Position numbers and translations under genes: made by a program. A stretch of 64,000 nucleotides of DNA. Source: Nonlabens dokdonensis DSW-6 (GTDB taxonomy: Bacteria > Bacteroidota > Bacteroidia > Flavobacteriales > Flavobacteriaceae). The notes under the pieces were generated by a model. That model was not told the DNA's origin. It did not search any database and saw nothing but the letters and a program-made list of their open reading frames with translations. Positions 26,845-35,698 of this stretch are shown here, one piece after another. Positions within the stretch are counted from its first letter, which is position 1. Each line of letters starts with the position of its first letter. The DNA lies in assembly GCF_000332115.1 (NCBI RefSeq), contig NC_020156.1, forward strand, positions 1,302,001 through 1,366,000, in the 5' to 3' direction.

Positions 26845-28470
26845 TTACATTTTGGAAGCAAGAATTAATGCATTGTATAGATTCACCATTTTACCTGAAA
26901 CTGTAGTTTCTCCAAATGGTTTCATATCCTCTGCATTTCCTCCTAAAACAACTCTGGCGCTCGTTGTTAATCCACTATCCATTATAACTTGCTTTACCTG
27001 AGCTGCGGTAAGCTTAGGGTATTGTGATCTTATTACTGCTGCTACACCAGCGGTTGCAGGGGCAGCCATAGAAGTACCACCAGCATTGCGGTATTCGTTA
27101 TTTGGTGCCGTAGAGTAAATTGCCACTCCAGGAGCAAATACATCTACACTACTTTTACCGTAATTTGAAAAATTAGCTAATAAACCAGAACCGTATTCAT
27201 AGTTCAATGCTCCTACTGTGATAAAGTTATCAGAAATTTCAGCACCAGCTAATTCTTGATCTTGTGGATATACTTGTGTGAAATCAGTATCTATACCTTC
27301 ATTACCGGCTGCATTTACAAATAATACATCTTTACTTTCAGCATATTTGATTGCTTCCCAAACCCATTCTGGATTTGTAGAATGATATTTACCGAAACTA
27401 CCATTAATAACAGTTGCGCCATTGTCAGCAGCGTAACGTATAGCTTTTGCGATATCTTTATCATACTCATCTGCTTGAGAAACAGCTCTTAATACCATGA
27501 TCTCTACGTTATTTGCTACACCATTAACACCTAAGCCATTATCACGCTCTGCTGCTATGATTCCAGCAACGTGTGTTCCATGAAATGCATCTGCTTTCTC
27601 AGGATCTGGACCGGAGTATTCATTGTTCCCGTAAACTGGAGTATCCCATGTGTAAGGATCATCATTTAAAATATCCTTACGGTAATTTGTTTTGATTTTA
27701 TCACCATTTAGTAAAGCTGTTAAACCATCTACCTCATCTTGTAAAAGTCCAATAAGCGCTTTAAAACTTTCATATTGCGGGAATACTCTACCTGCAATAC
27801 CTTTTGCTTGTACTAACTCTTGGTCATCTCCAGCGTCAACAGCATTAACATCTTCTAAGGTATAGTCTTCTTTTCCAGTGGCAGCTTCTAATTTTGCGTC
27901 AAATCCTTTTACCGCAGCTATTTGTTGCTCATAAAAAGCTTTTTGTTGAGCAGCTTCTTCTACTTTTTTATCATATTCTTTTTGTGCTTTTGCAACCATA
28001 TCTGCAGGCAACATAGCTTTATCTCTTACAATACGTTCATATTCCAGGTTTTCATCTACGATATCACCTAAGAAATTCCAGCCATGAATATCATCTATAT
28101 AACCGTTATTATCATCATCCTTACCATTGTTAGGGATTTCATCTTCATTAGTCCAGATCACATCATCTAGATCTTCATGTTCTACATCTATTCCTGAGTC
28201 AATTACAGCAACGATAACAGTTTTACCTTTTTTACCTTTTAATATTTCTGTGTATGCCTTATTGATACTCATTCCTGGAATAGTATCCGTTACTAGATCG
28301 TAGTCTTTCCAGTTTTTTGCTTGCTCTTCAGTAAGCTCTTGGGTTTTTAAAGGAGTGCTATCAATGTTTCCTATGGGAGGAGAAACTATCGCTCCACCAC
28401 TACCACAACTTACTAGAAAGCCTGTCGCAGCTATAGTAAACAAGGCAGATTTTAAAATTGAATATTTCAT
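26845..28470 (-). CDS. S8 family subtilisin-like serine protease, lipoprotein
   Basis: The 541-residue protein has a lipoprotein signal (TGFLVSCGSGG, Cys22). The catalytic residues are Asp in VIVAVIDSGIDVEHEDLDD, His in AFHGTHVAGIIAAERDNG and Ser in GGTSMAAPATAGVAAVI. Between Asp and His is a helical, charged insertion of about 140 residues (AKAQKEYDKKVEEAAQQK region), common in Bacteroidota S8 peptidases. The mature protease should be anchored in the envelope and degrade proteins outside the cell. Terminator downstream, MBL hydrolase 18 bases upstream. Confidence 0.95.
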   Translation of the reverse strand: MKYSILKSALFTIAATGFLVSCGSGGAIVSPPIGNIDSTPLKTQELTEEQAKNWKDYDLVTDTIPGMSINKAYTEILKGKKGKTVIVAVIDSGIDVEHEDLDDVIWTNEDEIPNNGKDDDNNGYIDDIHGWNFLGDIVDENLEYERIVRDKAMLPADMVAKAQKEYDKKVEEAAQQKAFYEQQIAAVKGFDAKLEAATGKEDYTLEDVNAVDAGDDQELVQAKGIAGRVFPQYESFKALIGLLQDEVDGLTALLNGDKIKTNYRKDILNDDPYTWDTPVYGNNEYSGPDPEKADAFHGTHVAGIIAAERDNGLGVNGVANNVEIMVLRAVSQADEYDKDIAKAIRYAADNGATVINGSFGKYHSTNPEWVWEAIKYAESKDVLFVNAAGNEGIDTDFTQVYPQDQELAGAEISDNFITVGALNYEYGSGLLANFSNYGKSSVDVFAPGVAIYSTAPNNEYRNAGGTSMAAPATAGVAAVIRSQYPKLTAAQVKQVIMDSGLTTSARVVLGGNAEDMKPFGETTVSGKMVNLYNALILASKM

Positions 28471-28488
28471 TTGTTGTTATTTAGTTAT

Positions 28489-29343
28489 TTATAATAAATC
28501 TTTAAAAGTAAATGTTTTATCTAGTCGCACACCTTTTTCTGTATGCTTTACAGTGATAATCTCATTATAAGGATCATGCTCGAGTATCAAGTAGTAGCCT
28601 TTAGTTGCGGCTTCATTTAAGAATTTTTCTTTCTCTCCTAATGTAAGTAGTGGTCTCGTATCATAGCCCATAACATAAGGAAGTGGAATATGTCCTGCTG
28701 TAGGAAGCAAATCTGCCATGTAGACAAAGGTTTTACCGTCTATATGTATATGAGGAATCATCATTTTTTCTGTATGACCATCTACAAATAGAATGTCAAA
28801 GTCCATTTCGTTTTGCTTCTCATAAGAACTGTTTTGAGAAATAAACTTCAATTGACCACTTTCTTCAATAGGATTGATATTTTCCTTAAGAAAACTTGCT
28901 TTCTCACGAGCGTTAGGCTCGGTAGCCCATTTCCAGTGACTTGAGTTGGTATGGATTTCCGCTTTCGCGAAAGCGGGCTCATAAAAATCTCCTTTACTAC
29001 TTTTTTGAATCACTCCACCGCAATGGTCAAAGTGCAAATGCGTTAAAAAGACGTCTGTGATATCATCACGAGAAAAACCTTTTTCTTTCAAAGAGCTATC
29101 AAGATCGTATTTATGATCCATGTAGTAGTATCCAAAAAATTTCTCTGACTGTTTCTTTCCCATCCCAGTATCCAGTAGCGTCAATCGATCTCTGTTTTCA
29201 ATGAGCAGGCATCTAGCTGCCATATCTATCATGTTGTTAGAATCGGCAGGATTAGTGCGTGTCCAAAGAGATTTAGGCACAACTCCAAACATGGCACCAC
29301 CATCTAGTTTAAAATTTCCAGCTTCTATAGAATGTATTTTCAT
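28489..29343 (-). CDS. metallo-beta-lactamase-fold hydrolase
   Basis: The 284-residue protein has the MBL zinc motif LTHLHFDHCGG (HxHxDH), the preceding TLLDTGMGKK strand and later HTEKMMIPHI and LEHDPYNEI metal-ligand regions. The overall plan matches the AHL lactonase-like subgroup, but quorum-quenching activity cannot be claimed. There is no signal peptide, so it is cytosolic. A palindrome copy (28960-28975) encodes EPAFAKAEIHT in a surface loop. Likely cotranscribed with the S8 protease gene 18 bases downstream. Confidence 0.88.
   Translation of the reverse strand: MKIHSIEAGNFKLDGGAMFGVVPKSLWTRTNPADSNNMIDMAARCLLIENRDRLTLLDTGMGKKQSEKFFGYYYMDHKYDLDSSLKEKGFSRDDITDVFLTHLHFDHCGGVIQKSSKGDFYEPAFAKAEIHTNSSHWKWATEPNAREKASFLKENINPIEESGQLKFISQNSSYEKQNEMDFDILFVDGHTEKMMIPHIHIDGKTFVYMADLLPTAGHIPLPYVMGYDTRPLLTLGEKEKFLNEAATKGYYLILEHDPYNEIITVKHTEKGVRLDKTFTFKDLL
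28960..28975. repeat. CGCTTTCGCGAAAGCG palindrome, copy 7 (coding, AFAKA)
   Basis: Perfect copy in the MBL hydrolase gene, read as AFAKA. Confidence 0.95.
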
Positions 29344-29671
29344 AAAATGAATGTGGCTTATAGGTAGTGCAATTTATAAAAATGTTACTTCAAATTTCAT
29401 GAAATTGAGTTAAAGCATTTTTTGACGTCCGAGATTTCTTCTAAAATTTATTCTCAAATCTTTCTTACCTTCTCAATGCCTTCAACGTACAAATTTGTAT
29501 TTTGACTGGAAGTAAAAGCTACTACTAAGGCCTTAGCAAAGTAAAGTGTTAGTAAGAGCTAGCTTTAGATTTTGAATTTAGCGTTAATTCTTGCTTAAAT
29601 ACGCTTTCGCGAAAGCGTAAACTACTTCATCATTAAAGAAAAGGTCGTAATTTTCAAAAAAATTACAAACT
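29344..29671. other. divergent promoter region
   Basis: The 328-base gap between divergent genes holds a 14-base palindrome AATTTCATGAAATT (29393-29406), palindrome copy 8 (29602-29617), and a hairpin GTAATTTT-CAAA-AAAATTAC (29647-29666) ending 5 bases before the antiporter start. That hairpin may affect translation. I find no convincing ORF or RNA gene here. Confidence 0.5.
29602..29617. repeat. CGCTTTCGCGAAAGCG palindrome, copy 8 (intergenic)
   Basis: Perfect copy 54 bases before the antiporter start. Confidence 0.95.
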
Positions 29672-31528
29672 ATGCTAGAATTAGCAGGAATTATCATTTT
29701 AGGAATACTAGCGCAATGGATGGCGTGGAGGTTTAAAATACCAGCCATTCTACCTTTAATTATTATCGGTTTATTAGTAGGTCCTATTTCTACATTATAT
29801 ACAGAAGATGCCTCTAAAATTATCGAGCCTATGTGGAATGGCTCGGCAGGTCTTTTTCCAGGTGACAGCTTGTTTTATTTTGTTTCGTTAGCGATAAGTA
29901 TCATACTTTTTGAAGGTGGACTTACCTTAAAACGGGAAGAAATACTGAATACGGGACCAGTTATAGGCAAGCTCATATCTGTAGCGGTATTAATTACTTT
30001 TATAGGTGGTGGCCTTGCTGCACATTATATTTTTGGATTAAGCTGGAAAATCTCATTACTGTTTTCTGCGTTGATAATTGTTACGGGACCTACGGTAATT
30101 ACGCCTATTCTTAGAAACATTCCGCTTAAGAAAGACGTAAGTTCTATTTTAAAATGGGAAGGAATTCTCATCGATCCCATAGGAGCTTTATTTGCAGTAC
30201 TAGTATTTGAATTTATAAGCGCTGGAGCTGGTGGTGAGTTTACTCTAGTAGCTCTTGAAGAGTTTGGTAAGATTGTATTATTTGGTTTTACGTTTGGGTT
30301 TTCCTTTGCGCATGCTCTCGCTTTTTCTGTAAAGAAGAAACTAATCCCTCATTATTTACTAAATGTTTTTACGCTAGCAGCCGTTCTCGGTGTCTTTGTG
30401 TTGAGTGATAGTTTTGCCCATGAATCTGGTCTTCTTGCTGTTGTTGTAATGGGAATGGTATTGGGTAACATCAACTTACCTAATATCAAGGAGCTTTTAT
30501 ATTTTAAAGAATCATTAAGTGTTCTTCTTATCTCGATATTGTTTATTCTTCTAGCTGCAAATATCAATATGGAAGACCTCTACTTAATCTACAGGTGGGA
30601 AACAGCAGTCATTTTTGCAATTATTGCTTTTATAATAAGACCTCTGGGAGTTTTTGCAAGCTCTACAAATAGCGGTTTAAAAATCAATGAAAAGCTTTTT
30701 ATCTCTTGGGTGGGACCTCGTGGTATTGTAGCGGCTGGTATTGCTTCACTTTTTGGGTCTAAGTTAGTTTCTCAAGGAGTTGAAGGCGCAGAGTACATTA
30801 CACCTCTGGTATTTATGATCGTTCTAGGAACTGTATTGCTCAACGCTACTACAGCGAGAATGTTTGCAAAAATCGTAGGTGTATTTCTTGAGAAGTCTAA
30901 TGGTATAATGATTATAGGAGCTTCTAAATTCTCTAGACTTATTGCCGCTTATCTTAAAAAGCATGATCGTAGCGTAGTATTGATAGACTCAAACGCTAAC
31001 AATATACGTACTGCCAAAGAACTAGGTCTGGAAGCTTTTACGGCAGACATTTATTCTGATGGCTTTTCAGATAACATAGAATTTAATAACATAGGTTACT
31101 TACTGGCGTTAACTGGCAACTCTCAAATAAATGAGTATGCTATTGAAAGCTTTGGAGATCGTTTTGGAGAAAATGGCTCTTTCAGACTGGTTCATTCCAG
31201 CGAGATCAATAATCCTAATAAAAATCCGACTAAAGGTTTATTTTCTGCTACTGACGATTATGTAAATATGATGGAAGTAGCTCGCTATCACGGTAAAATT
31301 CATGAAATCGAAATTAAATCACAAGATCACTTTGAAGGACTTATAGAAATAACAAAAACAGATGATGATATCATACCGCTATTTATAAGAAAAGGTGAAA
31401 AAATTGATATTGTTCCTTCTATGTCTCTTAAAATGGAGATTGAAGAAGGCAGTATTTTGGCCTACTTAGGTAAAGAAATTGTGGAGCAAGAAACTGGCGA
31501 AGTAACAATGGAGAAAGAAAGTTTGTAA
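29672..31528 (+). CDS. cation:proton antiporter (CPA family) with TrkA-type nucleotide-binding domain
   Basis: The 618-residue protein has about 12-13 membrane segments up to residue ~405, including the CPA signature TGPTVITPILRNIPLKKDV with the ion-binding ILIDPIGAL, and WVGPRGIVAAGIASLFG. It then has a soluble TrkA-N Rossmann domain (GIMIIGASKFSRLIAAYLKK, VVLIDSNANNI) and a TrkA-C-like tail (MSLKMEIEEGSILAYLG). It probably exports Na+ or K+ for protons across the inner membrane, gated by a nucleotide; ion specificity cannot be read. It is monocistronic, with a terminator at 31601-31633. Confidence 0.9.
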   Translation: MLELAGIIILGILAQWMAWRFKIPAILPLIIIGLLVGPISTLYTEDASKIIEPMWNGSAGLFPGDSLFYFVSLAISIILFEGGLTLKREEILNTGPVIGKLISVAVLITFIGGGLAAHYIFGLSWKISLLFSALIIVTGPTVITPILRNIPLKKDVSSILKWEGILIDPIGALFAVLVFEFISAGAGGEFTLVALEEFGKIVLFGFTFGFSFAHALAFSVKKKLIPHYLLNVFTLAAVLGVFVLSDSFAHESGLLAVVVMGMVLGNINLPNIKELLYFKESLSVLLISILFILLAANINMEDLYLIYRWETAVIFAIIAFIIRPLGVFASSTNSGLKINEKLFISWVGPRGIVAAGIASLFGSKLVSQGVEGAEYITPLVFMIVLGTVLLNATTARMFAKIVGVFLEKSNGIMIIGASKFSRLIAAYLKKHDRSVVLIDSNANNIRTAKELGLEAFTADIYSDGFSDNIEFNNIGYLLALTGNSQINEYAIESFGDRFGENGSFRLVHSSEINNPNKNPTKGLFSATDDYVNMMEVARYHGKIHEIEIKSQDHFEGLIEITKTDDDIIPLFIRKGEKIDIVPSMSLKMEIEEGSILAYLGKEIVEQETGEVTMEKESL

Positions 31529-31600
31529 TTAAAAACAATAACTTTTAGAAAATCGATTATTGCTTAAAGCAAGTATTGAGACAGGGGAAAGTCTGAAAAC

Positions 31601-31633
31601 AAAAAAGCCGAGGATGGAGCTCCTCAGCTTTTT
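31601..31633. terminator. terminator between the antiporter and tRNA-Ala
   Basis: AAAAAGC and GAGGA pair with TCCTC and AGCTTTTT around a 6-base loop. It has A- and T-runs on both sides and can serve both the antiporter (+) and the tRNA (-). Confidence 0.78.
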
Positions 31634-31698
31634 CTAGTAGTCCTGTAACAAAGTTTAGGACTCTTTTCTATAATCCACAAAGCATTTGTGAATGATCG

Positions 31699-31772
31699 TG
31701 GAGAATACCGGATTCGAACCGGTCACCTCTTGCCTGCCAGGCAAGCGCTCTAGCCAAATGAGCTAATCCCCC
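31699..31772 (-). tRNA. tRNA-Ala (GGC anticodon)
   Basis: On the minus strand the 5' acceptor GGGGGAT pairs with ATTCTCC (two G-U). The D-arm is AGCTCATTTGGCTAGAGC, the anticodon arm CTTGC-CTGGCAG-GCAAG has anticodon GGC, and the T-arm is ACCGG-TTCGAAT-CCGGT. The 3' CCA is not encoded. Confidence 0.93.
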
Positions 31773-31821
31773 AAAATTATAAGTTGCCAAATATACATGG
31801 AAGTTCTTAATTGTAAGCCAT

Positions 31822-31829
31822 TATATTTG
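31822..31829 (+). promoter_or_regulatory. -7 promoter box of the MATE gene
   Basis: TATATTTG matches TAnnTTTG and ends 8 bases before the ATG at 31838. The leader would be very short. Confidence 0.4.
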
Positions 31830-31837
31830 CACTCTTT

Positions 31838-33181
31838 ATGGCTGTAAAAATCACCACTTCTCAAATTCTTAAACTCGCTATTCCTGCTATCATTGCTGGG
31901 ATAGCAGAGCCTTTAATTAGCATAACAGATCTTGCCATAATCGGTAAAATGGATGGTGATTCTACTAACGCGCTTGCTGCGGTAGGTCTTGTAGGTACTT
32001 TTTTGAGTGCCATTATTTGGACGCTTGCACAAACTAAAACTTCCATATCTTCCATAGTTTCTAATACGCTAGGAGAAAATAACCTTGACAAAATCAATCA
32101 ATTAATACCTCAGGTTGTGTGGTTAAACATTGCATTAGGAATTTTGATTTACTTAGTTACTGCTCCTATTGCAACTTTCATTTTTACACTATACAAGGCC
32201 GATGGTGAAGTGCTTTCTATCGCTTCTAGCTATTATCAAGTACGTGCCTTAGGGTTCCCGATGACCTTGTGCGCTTTTGCTATTTTTGGAATTTTTAGAG
32301 GTTTACAGAATACCTCTTGGGCTATGATTGCAAGTCTGTCTGGCGCTGTAGTGAATATTTTACTCACACTTACTCTAGTTTATGGAATTGATGGAGTTAT
32401 TCCTTCATTAGGTGTTATGGGAGCAGCTTATGGTAGTCTTGTTGCGCAGTTTGTTATGTTACTTATAGCAATTTATTTTCTGTATAAGAATACTGTTTTT
32501 AGTATGCAATTGACCTTTTGGAAACCACACACAAAACTTAAAAAACACATTCTACTAACGGCAAACTTCTTTTTGCGTACAGTAGCGATTAATGTCGCCA
32601 TTTATTTGTCTTATCGTTATGCAAATAGTTATGGTGTTGCGCAAGCTGCCGCTCATGCTGTATTGATGAATGTTTGGTTGTTTTTCTCTTTTCTTGTCGA
32701 CGGATTTGCAAATGCAGGCAACGCTATAGGGGGAAAGCTTTTTGGCTCTAAAGATGCTTCATCATTGAGATATTTGGCAAATAAAACATCCCTATATGGT
32801 GTGGTGATGGCAACAATTCTGGCCGTAATTTGCTTTGTTTTATATCCGTTTTTAGGGACTCGATTTACAGACGATCCTGAGGTGCTGGATATTCTTGCGA
32901 GTACGTTCTGGATTGTGTTACTCATGCAGCCTATAAATGCTGTAGCCTTTGTATATGATGGTATATTTAAAGGTTGGGGCGAGGCGCCTTATTTGCGCAA
33001 TTTGTTGTGGTTATTAACGGCCTTTGTTTACTGGCCTGTTTTATATCTACTTGACTTTTTTGAGTGGCAGCTTCAAGCAGTTTGGTGGGCATTCTTTGCT
33101 TGGATGATAGGTCGCTCGGTAGTTTTGTTCTTTAAGTTTAAGAGTAAAGTCAGTTTCATGGAAAAAGATATTGCTGTATAA
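31838..33181 (+). CDS. MATE family efflux transporter (DinF-like)
   Basis: The 447-residue protein has about 12 membrane segments in two similar halves. The start (ILKLAIPAIIAGIAEPLISITDLAIIGK) and the middle (IFGIFRGLQNTSWAMIASLSGAVVNILL) are typical of the DinF branch of multidrug and toxic compound extrusion exporters. These are Na+- or H+-driven and export drugs or metabolites from the cytoplasm. Substrate unknown. It stands alone on the plus strand between tRNA-Ala and the small-ORF/queD pair, with a palindrome copy 18 bases after its stop. Confidence 0.9.
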   Translation: MAVKITTSQILKLAIPAIIAGIAEPLISITDLAIIGKMDGDSTNALAAVGLVGTFLSAIIWTLAQTKTSISSIVSNTLGENNLDKINQLIPQVVWLNIALGILIYLVTAPIATFIFTLYKADGEVLSIASSYYQVRALGFPMTLCAFAIFGIFRGLQNTSWAMIASLSGAVVNILLTLTLVYGIDGVIPSLGVMGAAYGSLVAQFVMLLIAIYFLYKNTVFSMQLTFWKPHTKLKKHILLTANFFLRTVAINVAIYLSYRYANSYGVAQAAAHAVLMNVWLFFSFLVDGFANAGNAIGGKLFGSKDASSLRYLANKTSLYGVVMATILAVICFVLYPFLGTRFTDDPEVLDILASTFWIVLLMQPINAVAFVYDGIFKGWGEAPYLRNLLWLLTAFVYWPVLYLLDFFEWQLQAVWWAFFAWMIGRSVVLFFKFKSKVSFMEKDIAV

Positions 33182-33199
33182 AGTGGCTTTTTATAATTC

Positions 33200-33214
33200 C
33201 GCTTTCGCGAAAGC
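33200..33214. repeat. CGCTTTCGCGAAAGC palindrome, copy 9 (intergenic)
   Basis: The 14-base core is perfect; the outer right G is replaced by A. It follows the MATE gene. Confidence 0.92.
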
Positions 33215-33255
33215 AATAAGAAACAGGAACCTACCACAAACATCTTCTTAAATAC

Positions 33256-33263
33256 TATCTTTG
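33256..33263 (+). promoter_or_regulatory. -7 promoter box of the small-ORF/queD transcript
   Basis: TATCTTTG matches TAnnTTTG, 17 bases before the 44-residue ORF start. Confidence 0.45.
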
Positions 33264-33280
33264 CATCTTAATTACAGATT

Positions 33281-33415
33281 ATGCACGCTTTACTTCTAGA
33301 AGACAGCACTTTTCTTGATATCATAGGCTTTTTAGGTGGTTCGGGACTTTTTTTAGTGTTAGGAATACTCCTTATCATTGTGGTGATTTACAATAAATAT
33401 AAACGTAGAAGATGA
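33281..33415 (+). CDS. 44-residue single-span membrane protein
   Basis: The ORF starts at ATG 33281 and stops at TGA 33413-33415. It translates to a 44-residue protein with an N-terminal polar part (MHALLLEDSTFLDIIGF), a membrane span (GGSGLFLVLGILLIIVVIYN) and a basic end (KYKRRR). The stop overlaps the queD ATG (ATGA), a classic translational-coupling arrangement, and a TATCTTTG promoter box lies just upstream. I do not recognise the family. Being membrane-bound, it does not obviously relate to QueD chemistry; it may be a general small membrane protein. Confidence 0.7.
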   Translation: MHALLLEDSTFLDIIGFLGGSGLFLVLGILLIIVVIYNKYKRRR

Positions 33416-33861
33416 GAAAAGTACGTATCACAAAAGAATTTACTTTTGAAACTGGTCATGCGCTTTACGGTTATGATGGTAAATGTCGCAATGTTCATGG
33501 TCATAGTTACAAACTTGCTGTTACTGTTATAGGAACGCCTATCGATGATTTAGGACATGTAAAACATGGTATGGTGATCGATTTTGGTGACTTAAAGAAA
33601 ATAATCAAAGAAGAAATTGTCGAGCCGTTTGATCATGCGACGGTATTTAATAAAAATACACCTCACGTAGAACTTGCAAAAGAACTCTCAGATCGAGGTC
33701 ACGACGTAATTCTTGTTGATTACCAGCCTACAAGCGAGATGATGATTATCGATTTTGCCGATAAAATCAAAAAGCGCTTGCCTGATAATATTCAGCTTCA
33801 CCATTTAAGACTGCGTGAAACAGAAACCAGCTATGCAGAGTGGCATGCTGCTGATCAGTAG
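33412..33861 (+). CDS. queD: 6-carboxytetrahydropterin synthase / 6-pyruvoyl-tetrahydropterin synthase family
   Basis: This 149-residue enzyme converts dihydroneopterin triphosphate to 6-carboxy-tetrahydropterin in queuosine (preQ0) synthesis. Zn ligands are His16 of ETGHAL and the two histidines of NVHGHSYK; the catalytic Cys27 lies in GKCRN. Conserved MVIDFGDLKKI, FDHATVF and the C-terminal LRETETSYAEW also fit. It starts inside the stop of the 44-residue ORF. Other queuosine genes are not adjacent. Confidence 0.93.
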   Translation: MRKVRITKEFTFETGHALYGYDGKCRNVHGHSYKLAVTVIGTPIDDLGHVKHGMVIDFGDLKKIIKEEIVEPFDHATVFNKNTPHVELAKELSDRGHDVILVDYQPTSEMMIIDFADKIKKRLPDNIQLHHLRLRETETSYAEWHAADQ

Positions 33862-34079
33862 ATTTTATTCTCTTAAAAAATAAAAAAAGTTTTTATTACA
33901 AGTTTGATAATTCCAACTATAAGTTGATAAGTAGCAACGATGGTATTAGGCTTTTTTTCTTGTAGATATTTGGTTTCCATACCTGAAAGTAATTTGCATT
34001 AGATAACAAATATGGGTTAAACGGTTGAGATAATCGGTTAATAAGGGTTAATTATTCGATGAAATGCAGTATTTTATTC

Positions 34080-35513
34080 TTAGAGCATATTTTCTAATTT
34101 ATCTAGATGACTTGGTCTCGGAGCATCATTGGTGACTATATTACCATTTTCATCTATAATTAAATATTGTGGGATGGAAACATAGCCTTTTTCAGTAGAA
34201 TAATTCTGTTCAAAATGCTTGAAGAAATCTAAGTTGGCTAAAAGATGCAGCCCATTTAAATTATAATATTTGATGTCCTGTTTCCACTTATCCTCTCTTT
34301 CAATTTCATCTAGAGAGATATAAAGTTTCTTATAGCCTTTGGCTTTTAATAAATCATTGAGTTCATCGTTATGCTTAAATTCTCGCTTACAAGGTGCACA
34401 CCAGGTCGCCCAAACGTCTACATAATACTTATCACCTTTAAGTTGTTCCATTAATTCATCCATGGTATTGATGTAAGCACCATCTATAAATGCGACATCT
34501 TCTGGCATTTTACCTTCTATTTTTTGAAAGTAATCTTCTATAATCTTAATTTCTGGTTGAAGGTATGGCGTATAAACACTATTGGGATATTTGTTTTTGA
34601 AATCCTCGAAAATGGTTAATAGGCTTTTTTCAAAATTCTTTTGCTTGGCCGTATTGATGATGAAGTTTGCGGAGGCTTTTTCGGCAATCGATGGGTTCTT
34701 GTAATTATTTATTAAGTCAAATTCAACCTTATTCCAATGATCATTCTTATAGAGCTTTTGAATGGAATCACGAGTAATTGTTTCATGAACTTGTAAGTCA
34801 TAAACTGATTTTTGTTGTAAATTGATCCTTACATATTCTAACCAATTGCTTGATTTGTAAGTGCTATTTAATGGATATGACTTTAAGGTACTATTGAAAA
34901 GCTCTATCAATTCCTTTTTAATAGGCATTTTTTCATATTGTTTGCCCAATACTACTTCCTGTGTTCTAAGGGCGTAAAAGGAGTTTATTTCATCAGCCAT
35001 CAGATCTGCAAATTCTTTTGCAACTTGATTATTATCAATGAGTTCTTGTAAGCTTTTAAATTCTGCTTCTTTGAAAGATTTAATTTTGTTCTTAATTTGA
35101 GTAGCTGTCGTGTCCAGTTTGTACTTATTGGTCTCTTTTATTGTATAAAAAGGTCTTTTGAAATCGTTTAATAACTCTAAGCCTTTATGATTTTCACCTT
35201 TAAAGACATAGGTAGAGTCCACATAATCTATTTCGATTTTACTTTCTGGAAGTAAAATAGCTTTTAACCATTTGTCCCCAATTTTGATAGTTGCGAATTC
35301 TGGACTAGAAATGTTTTTCTTGAAAAGAAACTCATTCTCTTCGTTGGGATAAATCGTGTCATTTTTCATGTCCCAGAGATAGACGTCATCAAGAGCATTT
35401 CTAACTTCTACAAATTCGGTTTCGCTTTTATTGATCCCGATTTCAGCATACTTTTCTTTCTTTGTACAAGAAGCGAATAGTATCAAGCTAAATAAATAAG
35501 TGAGATGTTTCAT
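34080..35513 (-). CDS. TlpA/DUF4369-like exported thioredoxin lipoprotein
   Basis: The 477-residue protein has a lipoprotein signal (LFSLILFASCTKKEK, Cys16), a long helical/beta N-terminal domain of about 330 residues, and a C-terminal thioredoxin domain with VDVWATWCAPCKREFKHN and the cis-proline YVSIPQYLIID. The plan (N-terminal exported domain plus C-terminal TlpA) is common in Bacteroidota polysaccharide or envelope redox systems. It should be a periplasmic thiol-disulfide reductase. Its last segment DAPRPSHLDKLE resembles DNARRPSEKDLE of the thioredoxin lipoprotein at 14361. An element related to the 36150 repeat lies upstream of its start. Confidence 0.86.
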   Translation of the reverse strand: MKHLTYLFSLILFASCTKKEKYAEIGINKSETEFVEVRNALDDVYLWDMKNDTIYPNEENEFLFKKNISSPEFATIKIGDKWLKAILLPESKIEIDYVDSTYVFKGENHKGLELLNDFKRPFYTIKETNKYKLDTTATQIKNKIKSFKEAEFKSLQELIDNNQVAKEFADLMADEINSFYALRTQEVVLGKQYEKMPIKKELIELFNSTLKSYPLNSTYKSSNWLEYVRINLQQKSVYDLQVHETITRDSIQKLYKNDHWNKVEFDLINNYKNPSIAEKASANFIINTAKQKNFEKSLLTIFEDFKNKYPNSVYTPYLQPEIKIIEDYFQKIEGKMPEDVAFIDGAYINTMDELMEQLKGDKYYVDVWATWCAPCKREFKHNDELNDLLKAKGYKKLYISLDEIEREDKWKQDIKYYNLNGLHLLANLDFFKHFEQNYSTEKGYVSIPQYLIIDENGNIVTNDAPRPSHLDKLENML

Positions 35514-35600
35514 AGTATATTAAAATTGGGTTCTGAAAATAACTTTATGCTTAGGATTGAGCGATTCTTTCAAGTTAATAAACGTTATTTATATTTAAAA

Positions 35601-35683
35601 AAAGACGGACTGAAGTCTGAATTCCGCCTCTAAGAAATTATTTTGTCACTTGACGGCGTTCATTTATTTAGCCGAATACATTC
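35601..35683. repeat. direct repeat copy A (about 83 bp)
   Basis: Matches copy B at 36150-36225 nearly base for base, apart from a 7-base insertion (TGAATTC) that breaks the hairpin and a few substitutions. The shared part ends in CATTTATTTAGCCGAATA. The two flank the CarboxypepD_reg-like gene. Confidence 0.88.
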
Positions 35684-35698
35684 AAATTTTATATTGAA

